From DASVTR01 sp036382855 (GTDB taxonomy: Bacteria > Acidobacteriota > Blastocatellia > Pyrinomonadales > Pyrinomonadaceae): 64,000 nt of DNA. Every line of letters begins with the position of its first letter. The first letter of the stretch is position 1. Location: the NCBI GenBank assembly GCA_036382855.1, contig DASVPO010000021.1:53874-117873 (forward strand). The letters run 5' to 3'. Shown here piece after piece: positions 1-8,073 of this stretch. The notes beneath the pieces were generated by a model, which saw only the letters and a list, made by a program, of their open reading frames with translations, was not told the DNA's origin and ran no database searches. The position numbers were made by a program, and so were the translations under genes.

Positions 1-94
1 TGTGTAAGTGAATGTGAGCTGAGTCCTCGCATCAGTACTTGCCCTTCCGCTTAGTTTGGCGAACTGGTTGAGCGCTCCGCTCCAATTCCTGCCC

Positions 95-154
95 GGCCAT
101 CGTCAACTTCTGGCTGATAGTCTTCAACCCAAGATACATCAACTTGAAGACTGC
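95..154. repeat. 60-bp dispersed repeat with hairpin, copy 1
   Basis: A 60-base block recurs almost unchanged at 10580-10639, with two substitutions seen by eye. It contains a 9-bp inverted repeat (119-127 and 144-152, arm AGTCTTCAA) around a 16-nt loop. Both copies are followed by an A/T-rich ACTTTTCG stretch. It lies upstream of the sigma-factor gene. It could be a REP-like element, a processed RNA or a terminator hairpin; I cannot tell which. Confidence 0.7.
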
Positions 155-251
155 GGCGCGGCGTGGAAAATCACTCTTCCATAAATTTACTTTTCGCGCA
201 GAGCAATCTCGCCGGGGCAGGTTTTGAAAGAGTAGCTATACTCCTCCATCA

Positions 252-264
252 GTGATGACATCAC
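252..264. promoter_or_regulatory. perfect 6-bp inverted repeat upstream of sigma gene (possible operator)
   Basis: GTGATG-A-CATCAC is a perfect dyad about 60 bp before the sigma-factor start. Its position suits a small operator in the promoter or leader, but no convincing -35/-10 pair could be aligned with it, so function is speculative. Confidence 0.25.
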
Positions 265-324
265 ATGACACTTCTGCTATCTTCTATCGCGACTCAATCT
301 GACGGCTTCGCGTGACGCCTACTC

Positions 325-984
325 ATGACGCAGAACCTGGCGAAGCTCGCCCAATCGTCTGGGCCGCTAGCTCGTATTTCACTAAGACCGCGAATGACAG
401 AACCCCCACGCAATCTTTCAGACATACCCCAAGCCCCGGGCGGCGGGGCTTTTACACGACTTCTTAGTTCGCTTTCCACGGACAATGAGGAGGCGTGCCG
501 TCGTTACGTCTCCCTGCACACGAAACTCGTCAATTTTTTCAACATGAAAGGTGTTTCCGACCCGAGGAGCGCCGCCGACGAGGTGATGGATCGGGCGGGT
601 CGCAGAATCAGTGAGGGTGCGCCCGTGACTAATGTGACTAGCTATTGCCTTGGTATCGCCAGGAACGTGACGAAAGAGAGACTGCGCAAGGAGCGGCGTG
701 AGAGCTCGGCTCTCCTCACGTTCACTGTAGATTTGAACGAAGGTCTTGGCGAGGAGATAGAAAGAATCAATCAACTGTTGAAGCCTTGCTTCGAGCAGTT
801 GACCGTCGAAGAACAGCAAGTGCTTCGTGCGTACTGCCAAGCCTTGACGGGCCGCGCCCGCGCCGAACATCGCCGGCGGCTGGCCGACGAGATGAAGACT
901 ACGCAGAGGGCCCTGCGGATTCGCATCACGCGCCTACGCCGTAGGCTGTGGGAATGTGTCCGTAATCGCTCGAAGAGTATCTAG
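325..984 (+). CDS. ECF-type RNA polymerase sigma factor
   Basis: A 219-aa protein with the two-domain plan of extracytoplasmic-function sigma factors. A sigma2-like region (about residues 70-130, ending in the basic stretch ARNVTKERLRKERRE) is followed by a sigma4-like helix-turn-helix (about residues 160-212, LTVEEQQVLRAY then a run of Arg-rich helices). The N-terminal 60 residues are unusually long and may belong to the leader; an internal Met at residue 24 is an alternative start. The next gene on the same strand, 97 bp downstream, encodes a membrane protein of the size and layout of a cognate anti-sigma factor. I infer that the pair forms a regulated transcription switch, probably linked to the two proteases encoded head-on downstream. 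Confidence 0.75.
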   Translation: MTQNLAKLAQSSGPLARISLRPRMTEPPRNLSDIPQAPGGGAFTRLLSSLSTDNEEACRRYVSLHTKLVNFFNMKGVSDPRSAADEVMDRAGRRISEGAPVTNVTSYCLGIARNVTKERLRKERRESSALLTFTVDLNEGLGEEIERINQLLKPCFEQLTVEEQQVLRAYCQALTGRARAEHRRRLADEMKTTQRALRIRITRLRRRLWECVRNRSKSI

Positions 985-1081
985 TAGCTCCATCTTCGGT
1001 GTAACAAATCTAATATTGGGAACATTATCATGTAGAGGCAGGCGGAGAAGTTGTGATAGCATCGCCCCACCCTTCTAAATA

Positions 1082-1861
1082 ATGACTGACGGACGCATTA
1101 TCGCTTACCTGTTAGACGAACTGCCTGAGGAAGAAGCGGAGCAGTTCGAGGAATATTGCTTCGCGCAGGAAGATTGGCCCGAGCAGATTAATCTCATAGA
1201 AGAGAATTTAATATACGCTTACCTGCGCGGGGAACTCTCGCCGGAGCAGCGCGAACACTTCGAGCGCAACTATTTAACCACCGAAGCGCGCCGCGAACAT
1301 GTGTTGATGACCGCCGCGCTATTACGCCAGCTGGACACCCCACAGGAGGAAACCAGCTCGCCCGTCATCAGACAGCCAGATGAGCCGAGCCGGGCCAAAG
1401 GCTTAATCGCTTTCTGGAACAGTCGAGCCTGGGGACTGCCTGCCGTCGCCGCTTTAGGACTAGTAGTCGTGATAGTCGGCGCGTGGTGGCTCTTACGGCT
1501 CCGCACATCAACCCGCCAGACCGTGGCGACGCTGACACTAACGATTAGCACCGATAGAGAACGCGGTGATGGCGCTCGCCCCGTGAGCGTGAGACTTCCG
1601 CCTGATGTTGACGCGCTGAGCATTCAGATGCGAGTGCCGGAGCAGGCGACAGCGAGCGGGTCGCCGAGCCGCGTCGAGTTGTTGGATGAGGACGGGGTGG
1701 TCAGTCCACTAGTGATAGAGACGCGCGACGCCGGAGCAGTCGCCGTCATCATCCCCGCAGCGCGACTCAAGCGCGGGCCGTACTCGCTGAGACTCTTCAC
1801 GAAGAACGCTGAGGGCGCGGAGCAACGCGTCAGCGGTCTCTATTTCTTCGTTGTCGAATAG
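1082..1861 (+). CDS. membrane anti-sigma-like protein, no zinc finger
   Basis: A 259-aa protein. The first 95 residues are acidic and helical (two repeats of the pattern LxGELxxExxExFExxY), resembling the cytoplasmic sigma-binding region of acidobacterial anti-sigma factors but without the HxxxCxxC zinc motif. A single transmembrane segment follows (about residues 115-138, GLPAVAALGLVVVIVGAWWL). The C-terminal 120 residues form a Ser/Thr- and Val-rich, beta-type outer domain. It follows the sigma gene in the same orientation. Its last 22 bp overlap the 3' end of the convergent CHAT gene. Such proteins hold a sigma factor at the membrane until a signal, often proteolysis, frees it. The neighbouring proteases make that plausible here, but it is inference. 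Confidence 0.6.
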   Translation: MTDGRIIAYLLDELPEEEAEQFEEYCFAQEDWPEQINLIEENLIYAYLRGELSPEQREHFERNYLTTEARREHVLMTAALLRQLDTPQEETSSPVIRQPDEPSRAKGLIAFWNSRAWGLPAVAALGLVVVIVGAWWLLRLRTSTRQTVATLTLTISTDRERGDGARPVSVRLPPDVDALSIQMRVPEQATASGSPSRVELLDEDGVVSPLVIETRDAGAVAVIIPAARLKRGPYSLRLFTKNAEGAEQRVSGLYFFVVE

Positions 1862-4800
1862 CCGCTTCGAGCGCACCGTCTTCTACGGCGGAGATAGATG
1901 TACGAGCCGCCCGCCAGCAGCGCCACCGCAGCGCCCGCCGCTACCGCGGTCGTCGCCGCCCCCGCCGGAGCGGGCTTGATAATCTGACGGTACTCACCCT
2001 GTAGCGTGAACGCCGCCCAGTAGTAGGGCGAGCGCCATTGCGGCTCCTGCCGGATGCTGTTCTGCGCCTCGCGCAAGGCCGCCGCCGGTCTCATCCCGCG
2101 CCGCAGCATGTTGTCGTAGAAGCGTTTCATTAACTCGGCTGTAACCTCGTCATCCACTTCCCACAGGCTCGCCACCACGCTGGACGCCCCGGCGTACAGA
2201 AATCCGCGTGTCAGGCCGACCAGTCCCTCGCCGCGCACCTCTTTACCGAGCGCCGTCTGGCACGCACTCAGGACGACCAGATCGACTGGAGCGTGCAGCT
2301 TGTAGATGTCCGCCAGCCCGACGAAGCCGTTCAAGGGCCGCCCCTCCTGATCCACCAACGACATCACGAGGCCGGAAAGCTCCGGCTCCCTGGCGTTCAG
2401 CAGGCCGTGTGTCGCGACGTGCAGGATGCGGTACTGTGTCAGGTCAAGGTTGCGCAGGTTGTCGCGCGTGGCGTCGAACTCCGTATAGATTAAGGCTTCG
2501 TCGGTCGGGGCCATCCGGCGCAGCTCGTTCAATTCATCTTTGGCGAAAAAGAGAGGGGGCAGTTTGCTCGGCTCGGGAGTCTGTTCCGGGCGACGCGCAG
2601 AGCGGCGTTGCCGACGTTGCTCCTCCTCCAGAGGCGAAGGGCCGCCTCCCCTTCCGGCGCGTGCACCGGGGGCCTTCCACGAGTAGTTGGAAGACAACAC
2701 AGGGTCGCCGAGCGCGGCCAGTAGCTTCGGCGCGGCGGGACGGTTCTGCATCTGCTGCCGGACGAGGGCCAAGGTCGAGGCCGAAGGCGCATTGATGATT
2801 TCGTGCCGGGCGATCAAAGGCTCGTCGGAGTCCTGAGAGGGTGTGAGGATTTGGAAAGGGATATACTGCAAGATGCCGTCCGGGACGACGATGAGGCGAT
2901 ATGTTTTCAACTTGTCGGCGACGGGGCCGAGCACGAGGCGGCTTAACTCGGCGACGGCCGCCCGTGTCTCCTCCTGCTTCTGAGCGCCATCGGGCGGCTC
3001 GTTCAGCAGGACGGCCAGTTTGTGTGCGGCGGCCTCTATGACTCGCTTGTCTGCCAGTTCGTAGCTCTCCAGCCCCGCAGGAGTGATGATCCACAGGTAG
3101 CTCTTCTGGCCCCCGAGCGAGTATTCCAGCAGGGACGTTTCCGCGTCGAGAACCTGATTCTGGATGTCGGCTAACTTCAGCGGGGCGGGCCGCAGCAAGG
3201 CATTGAAGCTTGCGGAGCTGTTGATTTGCGCTTCCAATGTCTCACGCCGCGAACGCAGCCGGACCAGTTCCGCCTCGACCTCCTGCCTCGACTCCTCAGG
3301 CGCTTCTTCGCTGCGCAGTCTCGCGCGCCTGTCGAGAAGCTTCTGCTCGTCCACTTGCAGCCTCTCTTCTTCGAGGAGCAGCGCGGGGTCGGCCGCGCGG
3401 CGCAGCTCCCGCCGGTGGTCTCTAATCGAATCTACGAGGGAGCGTGCGCGGCCGAGCTCGCTGGCCTCAAAGGCGGCGACGTTGAAACCTTCGCCGGGCT
3501 GCGCAGCGTGGCGCTGCATGAGCAACTCGACGTACGTTTCGTAACGGTCGTGGACGGAGTCGAGGAAAGAACTTCGGAGGTCTTTGCTGGGCGCGTTCTC
3601 GCGCAGTTGCTCGGTCAGCTCGATGGACCTTTTGAGATAGTCGCCAGCCGCGTCAAGGTTCTGCTGTTCTAGTTCGAGCTTGCCGAGCCCGAAGCAGAGG
3701 GCGGCTTCGTTCGTGTAATCCTCGAAGCTACGGAAGACCTGCAAGGCTTGGCGGTAAGACTCCGCCGCCGCCGCCGCGTCTCCGAGCAGATGCCGGGTCT
3801 GGCCCAGGAAGGTCTGCGCCCGCGCCCACTCACGTCGCCTCCCGCCCTGCTCGTGGAGGGCGACGGCCTGGGAAAACTGTTGGGCGGCGGCGTCGTGCTG
3901 CCCGGCTGTCAGATAGACCCTCCCGAGGTCTTCGTGACACAACGCGGCCAGACGCTTATCGTCTATCTCCAGCGCCTCTCGCAACGAGTCTTCGATCTGT
4001 TGCGTTGCCAGGGCGTAGTCGCCGAGGCGGGCCCGGACGCGGCCGGCTTTGCGGCGGGCGGTGGCGGCGGCTTCCCTGTCCCGCGCGTGGTCGCGGTAGA
4101 GGGTCAGCGCTTCTTCGAAGTAGGTGAGGGCCGTCTCCAGTTGCCCGTATGCCTCGTAGACCTCGCCCAAGCTGTTGGCGATCTGCCCGGCGATGAAAGG
4201 TTCCGCCTCTTTGTCCTGAAGCAAAGACCGGGCCTCGTTGAGCAGTCCCAGCGCTCTCTGCCATTGGCCCAGCCGGATGGCGAGGAAATTTAACTCCACG
4301 AGCGTGCTGGCCTGTTCCACGGCGTTGTCTAACTCACGCCAGATGGACAGGGCACTTTCCAGAGTGGCGGCCGACCGCCGCACGTCGCCCAGTCGCATGT
4401 AGGGCGCGCCCAGGTAATAAAGCGCGCGTGCCTCGCCCGCACGGTCTTGTAAGTCACGCCATAGCTGCGCAGCCCTTTGGCCGGACGAGACGGCCTTCTC
4501 CAGCTCGGCCTGCTGGAAGTAAGAGACGCTCAACTCTTCCAGACTCCGCGCCTCGCCGCGGCGGTATCCGAGGCTGAGGCTGAGCGATTGAGCCTCGTTC
4601 AGAAGGCGCAGGGCGCTCTTATTATCCGCGCGGGAGCGTCGGGCGACCGCCGACGAGGTGAGCGCATCAACCAGCAGCGGGCCGTCGCCCGCCCGGCGCG
4701 CGGCGGCGAGGGACTCCTCGGCGGCGGTCGCGGCCGCGTCGGGGTCGTTGAGTTTGAGGTGGAGTTCGGAGGCGTGTCTGAGGGAACGCGAGAGGGGGGC

Positions 4801-5019
4801 GGCTTCGCCCGACTGCCGCAGCCGGGCCGCAGCCGCCGTCGCCTCGGCCAGCGCCCGGCGGCGTGCCTCAACCGTGGTCGGAAGCGCGCCGCCGTCAAAG
4901 TTGTCGCCGGAAGCCTGAGTTGTCCCGCCTTGACTGCGCGCACGCGTGACGGACGGCTCCGGCCCCGCGGCCGCGTAGAGCAGCACACAGCAGCAGCACA
5001 GAGACAGGAGACGTTTCAT
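1840..5019 (-). CDS. exported TPR-CHAT protease-like protein, C-terminal membrane anchor
   Basis: A 1059-aa protein. It has an N-terminal signal sequence (cleavage near residues 19-30), about 450 residues of tetratricopeptide repeats (spacing near 40, many A-x-x-Y-L-G patterns), a coiled-coil-like linker (about 540-610) and a C-terminal CHAT domain (about 690-1020). The caspase-like dyad is visible: His in HVATHG and Cys in SACQT, followed by the family's GEGLVGL and ASSVVASLW strands. A last hydrophobic segment is followed by five Arg, predicting a membrane anchor with the short tail inside. CHAT domains are clan-CD cysteine peptidases or their relatives. The start has a GGAAG upstream. It is 89 bp downstream of the C11 peptidase gene on the same strand, so the two probably form an operon. 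Confidence 0.85.
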   Translation of the reverse strand: MKRLLSLCCCCVLLYAAAGPEPSVTRARSQGGTTQASGDNFDGGALPTTVEARRRALAEATAAAARLRQSGEAAPLSRSLRHASELHLKLNDPDAAATAAEESLAAARRAGDGPLLVDALTSSAVARRSRADNKSALRLLNEAQSLSLSLGYRRGEARSLEELSVSYFQQAELEKAVSSGQRAAQLWRDLQDRAGEARALYYLGAPYMRLGDVRRSAATLESALSIWRELDNAVEQASTLVELNFLAIRLGQWQRALGLLNEARSLLQDKEAEPFIAGQIANSLGEVYEAYGQLETALTYFEEALTLYRDHARDREAAATARRKAGRVRARLGDYALATQQIEDSLREALEIDDKRLAALCHEDLGRVYLTAGQHDAAAQQFSQAVALHEQGGRRREWARAQTFLGQTRHLLGDAAAAAESYRQALQVFRSFEDYTNEAALCFGLGKLELEQQNLDAAGDYLKRSIELTEQLRENAPSKDLRSSFLDSVHDRYETYVELLMQRHAAQPGEGFNVAAFEASELGRARSLVDSIRDHRRELRRAADPALLLEEERLQVDEQKLLDRRARLRSEEAPEESRQEVEAELVRLRSRRETLEAQINSSASFNALLRPAPLKLADIQNQVLDAETSLLEYSLGGQKSYLWIITPAGLESYELADKRVIEAAAHKLAVLLNEPPDGAQKQEETRAAVAELSRLVLGPVADKLKTYRLIVVPDGILQYIPFQILTPSQDSDEPLIARHEIINAPSASTLALVRQQMQNRPAAPKLLAALGDPVLSSNYSWKAPGARAGRGGGPSPLEEEQRRQRRSARRPEQTPEPSKLPPLFFAKDELNELRRMAPTDEALIYTEFDATRDNLRNLDLTQYRILHVATHGLLNAREPELSGLVMSLVDQEGRPLNGFVGLADIYKLHAPVDLVVLSACQTALGKEVRGEGLVGLTRGFLYAGASSVVASLWEVDDEVTAELMKRFYDNMLRRGMRPAAALREAQNSIRQEPQWRSPYYWAAFTLQGEYRQIIKPAPAGAATTAVAAGAAVALLAGGSYIYLRRRRRCARSGYSTTKK

Positions 5020-5108
5020 ATCGCTTCCACGCAGAGACGCCCCGGCCGATTCAGACGCGCCCCGGACAGCTCCGCCGGCGGAGGCCGTCCGTCAAACGAA
5101 GCGGCCGC

Positions 5109-7340
5109 CTACTCCTCCGGCTCGTCGTTATCGTCGTCCGACTCGCCTTCCTCGTCCGGCTCATCCAACTCGGCCTCGTCGGAATCGGGCGCGTCGTCTT
5201 CCGACTCCTCCGGCTCGCCAGCTTCGTCGAAATCCCGCGCGTCTAAGGTTCCGCTCTTTCCGCCCTTGAATTGTATCACCTCCGCGACCAACCCCCGGAT
5301 GTTCCAGCCCAGGTACGAGACGCAGGGCTCTTTTCCCTCGTCGGCTGCGTCTTTGTCGGCCTCGTCTTTTGCGTCGCCCACACGCTCTCTCCTCCTGCGG
5401 ACTTCAAGAGGTAGCTGGCACTTCTGCTCGCAGTCGGCCGGCGAGATGTAGAAACGGCGCGGGTAATTCTTGATCTCGGGGCAGGCGCAATCCTCCTCAC
5501 TGCCTTTGTCCGAGTCCGACTTTTGCAGGTCTATGTCCTCGGGCGGGACGATGAGGAGTTCACCTCTGCGCTCAGGGAAGAAGAAGAAGAAGTCGCTATC
5601 ATCCCTATTCTTATCCATCTTCTCCGGCTTGACGTATCGGTAGTCGAAGCGCCGCACATTCCTGAGCGTCGCCTTGAAGAAGCTGACCAAAAAGTTGGCC
5701 CAGTCGCCACCGTCCTCCCTGGCAAACGCGTAAGACTGGTACTCCTCAAACGCCGTCTTCACCGAATATTCCCGGGGGATGTGTTGAAGCTTGCTTAATT
5801 CGGCCCAGGAGATGTTGTAGCACCCTGCGGAGGCGCAGTTGCCGTCCTTGTCCACCGGCTCGAAGATGATTGGCTGCTCGGGCAGAGTCCAGGGGAAGTA
5901 GATTGACACGCCGTTAGAGTACTGGAGCGACGGGCCGATGTAGTAAGACTTGAGGACGAACCTCTTCGCCTTCACCTCTCTCAGGACGGCCCTGCACCAC
6001 TTGGCGATCCTATCGAATTTCTGCACGACACTCAGCATGTCCAGCGTCTTTCTCAGATGACGCATACTCAGGTTTGCTGCACTGGGAGCGTTACGCTTGT
6101 TAAGTTGTAACTCGACCCCGAAGATGTAGAACTGGTAGAGGTAATCGTTGCAGCGCTCAAGCAGCAGCGCGCAGAAGTCGTACAGGTCAACGAACCTCTC
6201 GCCCCAATAGCTCTGCGCTTCGAGCCGCGCCTGCCGGATAGCGTCGCGGATGGCGGGGTAGAGCACCTCCCCGACCTTTTTATACATGTACGCCTCCTTC
6301 TCAATGTCCTCATCGGTTGTCACCCTCAGGCCGTCCCGCATCGCCTTCGACAACCCCCGGACGGCCCACACCAGATTCCGCTGGCGGCGGAGCGTCGTCA
6401 GGTCGCAGAGTGACTGCTCGGATGAGCGGTCCATCAGCATGAAGTCAATCAGGTTGCGGGCGCACACGCGGAGCAGGCCCTTGGCGACGCGCGCCGTCGG
6501 TTTGTCCCGGAGGCGCACCACCGTGTTGATGATTTTCCTGAAGGGCCACCCGAGGGCGAGAGACAAACCCTGCGAGCCGAGGATGTACTCAACCTGCTGC
6601 CTGACCTGATAGGCGGTCTCGATGCCGTTCATAATGCAGTTGTCGCAGGCCAGAATGTCGAGTGCCGGCTTGCACTTGTAGGGCGGCTTGTCCTGAGAGC
6701 CGGGCTCTTCGGTGACAGCCTTGAGCCAATCATCGTACTGCTCCGCGTCGTCGCGCACGTCGAAATGTTTAGCCAGCACGTCTGCGAAGTCTAGCAGGCG
6801 GAGGAAGCTAGGCGGATTGTTGTCAGCCAGAAACGTGTTGCCCGCGACCGCCGTCCCGTGGCCGTAAAGGATGAGCATGTATCTGTCGGCCGGATGTTGG
6901 CCCAGCGCGAATTCGAGAAAACGCGACAGGCCCTCCTTTACGACCGGCAACGGTGTGGGGCGGGACGTGTTTTGAGAATTGCAGAAGTCCGGGGCCTCGA
7001 CGGGGTGAAATTCTAATGTTTGTAAATCCTCAAACGTGACGAGGTCGTCATGCAGGCCCCAGTTAAGGTGCGGGTTAGGATGTGTGAAGCGGCGGCGTTT
7101 GATTTCCAGATAGCGCGCGCCCCTGGGCCTAGGAGTGTTGGCGTCGAAGCAGGCCAGCACGCGTACGTCGTCACCGCGGGGGATGTTGGCGGCTTCGAGC
7201 TGCTGTAAAACGGAGAGGGAGTTGGCGCTGAGGTTGTTGTCGCCGGCAAGATAAATCATGATCGTCCACTTGCAGCGCCGTCCGTGTGCGTCCGAGTTTT
7301 CCGCCTTGTTGGTGGTGTCAGTTCCTTCCTCCTGCGACAT
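5109..7340 (-). CDS. clostripain-like (family C11, clan CD) cysteine peptidase
   Basis: A 743-aa protein. The N-terminal third has the C11 hallmarks: WTIMIYLAGDNNL at the first strand, catalytic His in LILYGHG (about residue 160) and catalytic Cys in the ILACDNC strand (about residue 230), both after hydrophobic strands. No signal peptide is seen, unlike secreted clostripains, so it is probably cytoplasmic. The middle is long and unassigned. The last 45 residues are almost entirely Asp/Glu. A good ribosome site (AGGAGA) precedes the ATG. The TPR-CHAT gene follows on the same strand. Two different clan-CD proteases in one operon facing a sigma/anti-sigma pair suggest a proteolytic signalling module; the substrate is unknown. 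Confidence 0.75.
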   Translation of the reverse strand: MSQEEGTDTTNKAENSDAHGRRCKWTIMIYLAGDNNLSANSLSVLQQLEAANIPRGDDVRVLACFDANTPRPRGARYLEIKRRRFTHPNPHLNWGLHDDLVTFEDLQTLEFHPVEAPDFCNSQNTSRPTPLPVVKEGLSRFLEFALGQHPADRYMLILYGHGTAVAGNTFLADNNPPSFLRLLDFADVLAKHFDVRDDAEQYDDWLKAVTEEPGSQDKPPYKCKPALDILACDNCIMNGIETAYQVRQQVEYILGSQGLSLALGWPFRKIINTVVRLRDKPTARVAKGLLRVCARNLIDFMLMDRSSEQSLCDLTTLRRQRNLVWAVRGLSKAMRDGLRVTTDEDIEKEAYMYKKVGEVLYPAIRDAIRQARLEAQSYWGERFVDLYDFCALLLERCNDYLYQFYIFGVELQLNKRNAPSAANLSMRHLRKTLDMLSVVQKFDRIAKWCRAVLREVKAKRFVLKSYYIGPSLQYSNGVSIYFPWTLPEQPIIFEPVDKDGNCASAGCYNISWAELSKLQHIPREYSVKTAFEEYQSYAFAREDGGDWANFLVSFFKATLRNVRRFDYRYVKPEKMDKNRDDSDFFFFFPERRGELLIVPPEDIDLQKSDSDKGSEEDCACPEIKNYPRRFYISPADCEQKCQLPLEVRRRRERVGDAKDEADKDAADEGKEPCVSYLGWNIRGLVAEVIQFKGGKSGTLDARDFDEAGEPEESEDDAPDSDEAELDEPDEEGESDDDNDEPEE

Positions 7341-7836
7341 GTCTTTTCTCCTAAACTTTATGACGCGGCGTTAGACACAGACTGCCTGGCCGGCCGAGTC
7401 TGCCGCCGAGTGGTGAATAACCTCGCCTGAAATTGCGGCGTAGCGTCCTGGTCGGGTCAGGAGTCTGAAATTCGGTACAGTGTACGCCTTTTGCTTGCCA
7501 ATGCAACACCGCCCGTGTCTGAGCTTTCAACAAATTATGTCGCCGGATGCGCAAATGCTTCATAAGAATTTTGTTGCAGGAATTTCTTTGAGGTAGTAAG
7601 TTCCACACACTGGTGCGGCCAGAAAATTATTTATTATCTTTCCCGTCTGAAACGTTTCTCATACCGCGAGCATATATAGATAAGTAAGCGGGTCAGATGC
7701 CCGGCGCAGGTGAACGCTAGTGCCCCGATAGTGTTAGCTTGTTTTTTATCACAACACTCTGCTCGGCATTAATCCCGGACTGCCCAACTTCTTATTAGCC
7801 GTGAGCCGCTCCAGCCGGTCGTCCGAGGGACAGCGC
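7341..7836. other. intergenic region between divergent genes
   Basis: About 500 bp between the C11 peptidase (leftward) and the 78-aa ORF (rightward). It must hold promoters for both directions. A/T-rich patches (near 7620-7690 and 7735-7755) are the likeliest promoter positions, but no clear box pair or repeat was identified. No convincing gene is seen. Confidence 0.4.
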
Positions 7837-8073
7837 ATGAATTATCGCTTACTCAAATTGAGGATTGCAGGGCCCGGCGCACAGACAGGCTTCTCCGGGC
7901 ACGGGCATTTTCGGGATCAGGATTTGAACGAGTCTGCCCCGACGCTCTACGGCTATCCTGACAATGTGCCTGACGCCACGCAATGGTTCGAGAGTAGTTT
8001 GATTAAACAGGTGATGCCGACGCGCATCTTTTACGACATCTTCACCTGTCACAGAAACGGAGTCCATCAATGA
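7837..8073 (+). CDS. hypothetical protein, 78 aa
   Basis: The ATG at 7837 has a GAGGGA ribosome site 5 bp upstream and is preferred over the GTG at 7801. The stop overlaps the start of the next gene by 4 bases (ATGA), a classic sign of translational coupling and the main reason to believe this ORF. No signal peptide, membrane segment or recognised domain. The sequence is mixed, with Gly/Pro-rich turns early on. Function unknown; it presumably works with the exported protein downstream. Confidence 0.45.
   Translation: MNYRLLKLRIAGPGAQTGFSGHGHFRDQDLNESAPTLYGYPDNVPDATQWFESSLIKQVMPTRIFYDIFTCHRNGVHQ

Noticed and set aside
224..242. TTGAAA and TATACT as a sigma-70 promoter before the sigma gene
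   Set aside because: Spacing is only 7 bp instead of about 17.
2208..2795. Long forward ORFs inside the CHAT gene and similar ORFs opposite ppc, selB and the VWA gene
   Set aside because: Antisense shadows in GC-rich coding DNA; the opposite strand has recognisable domains.
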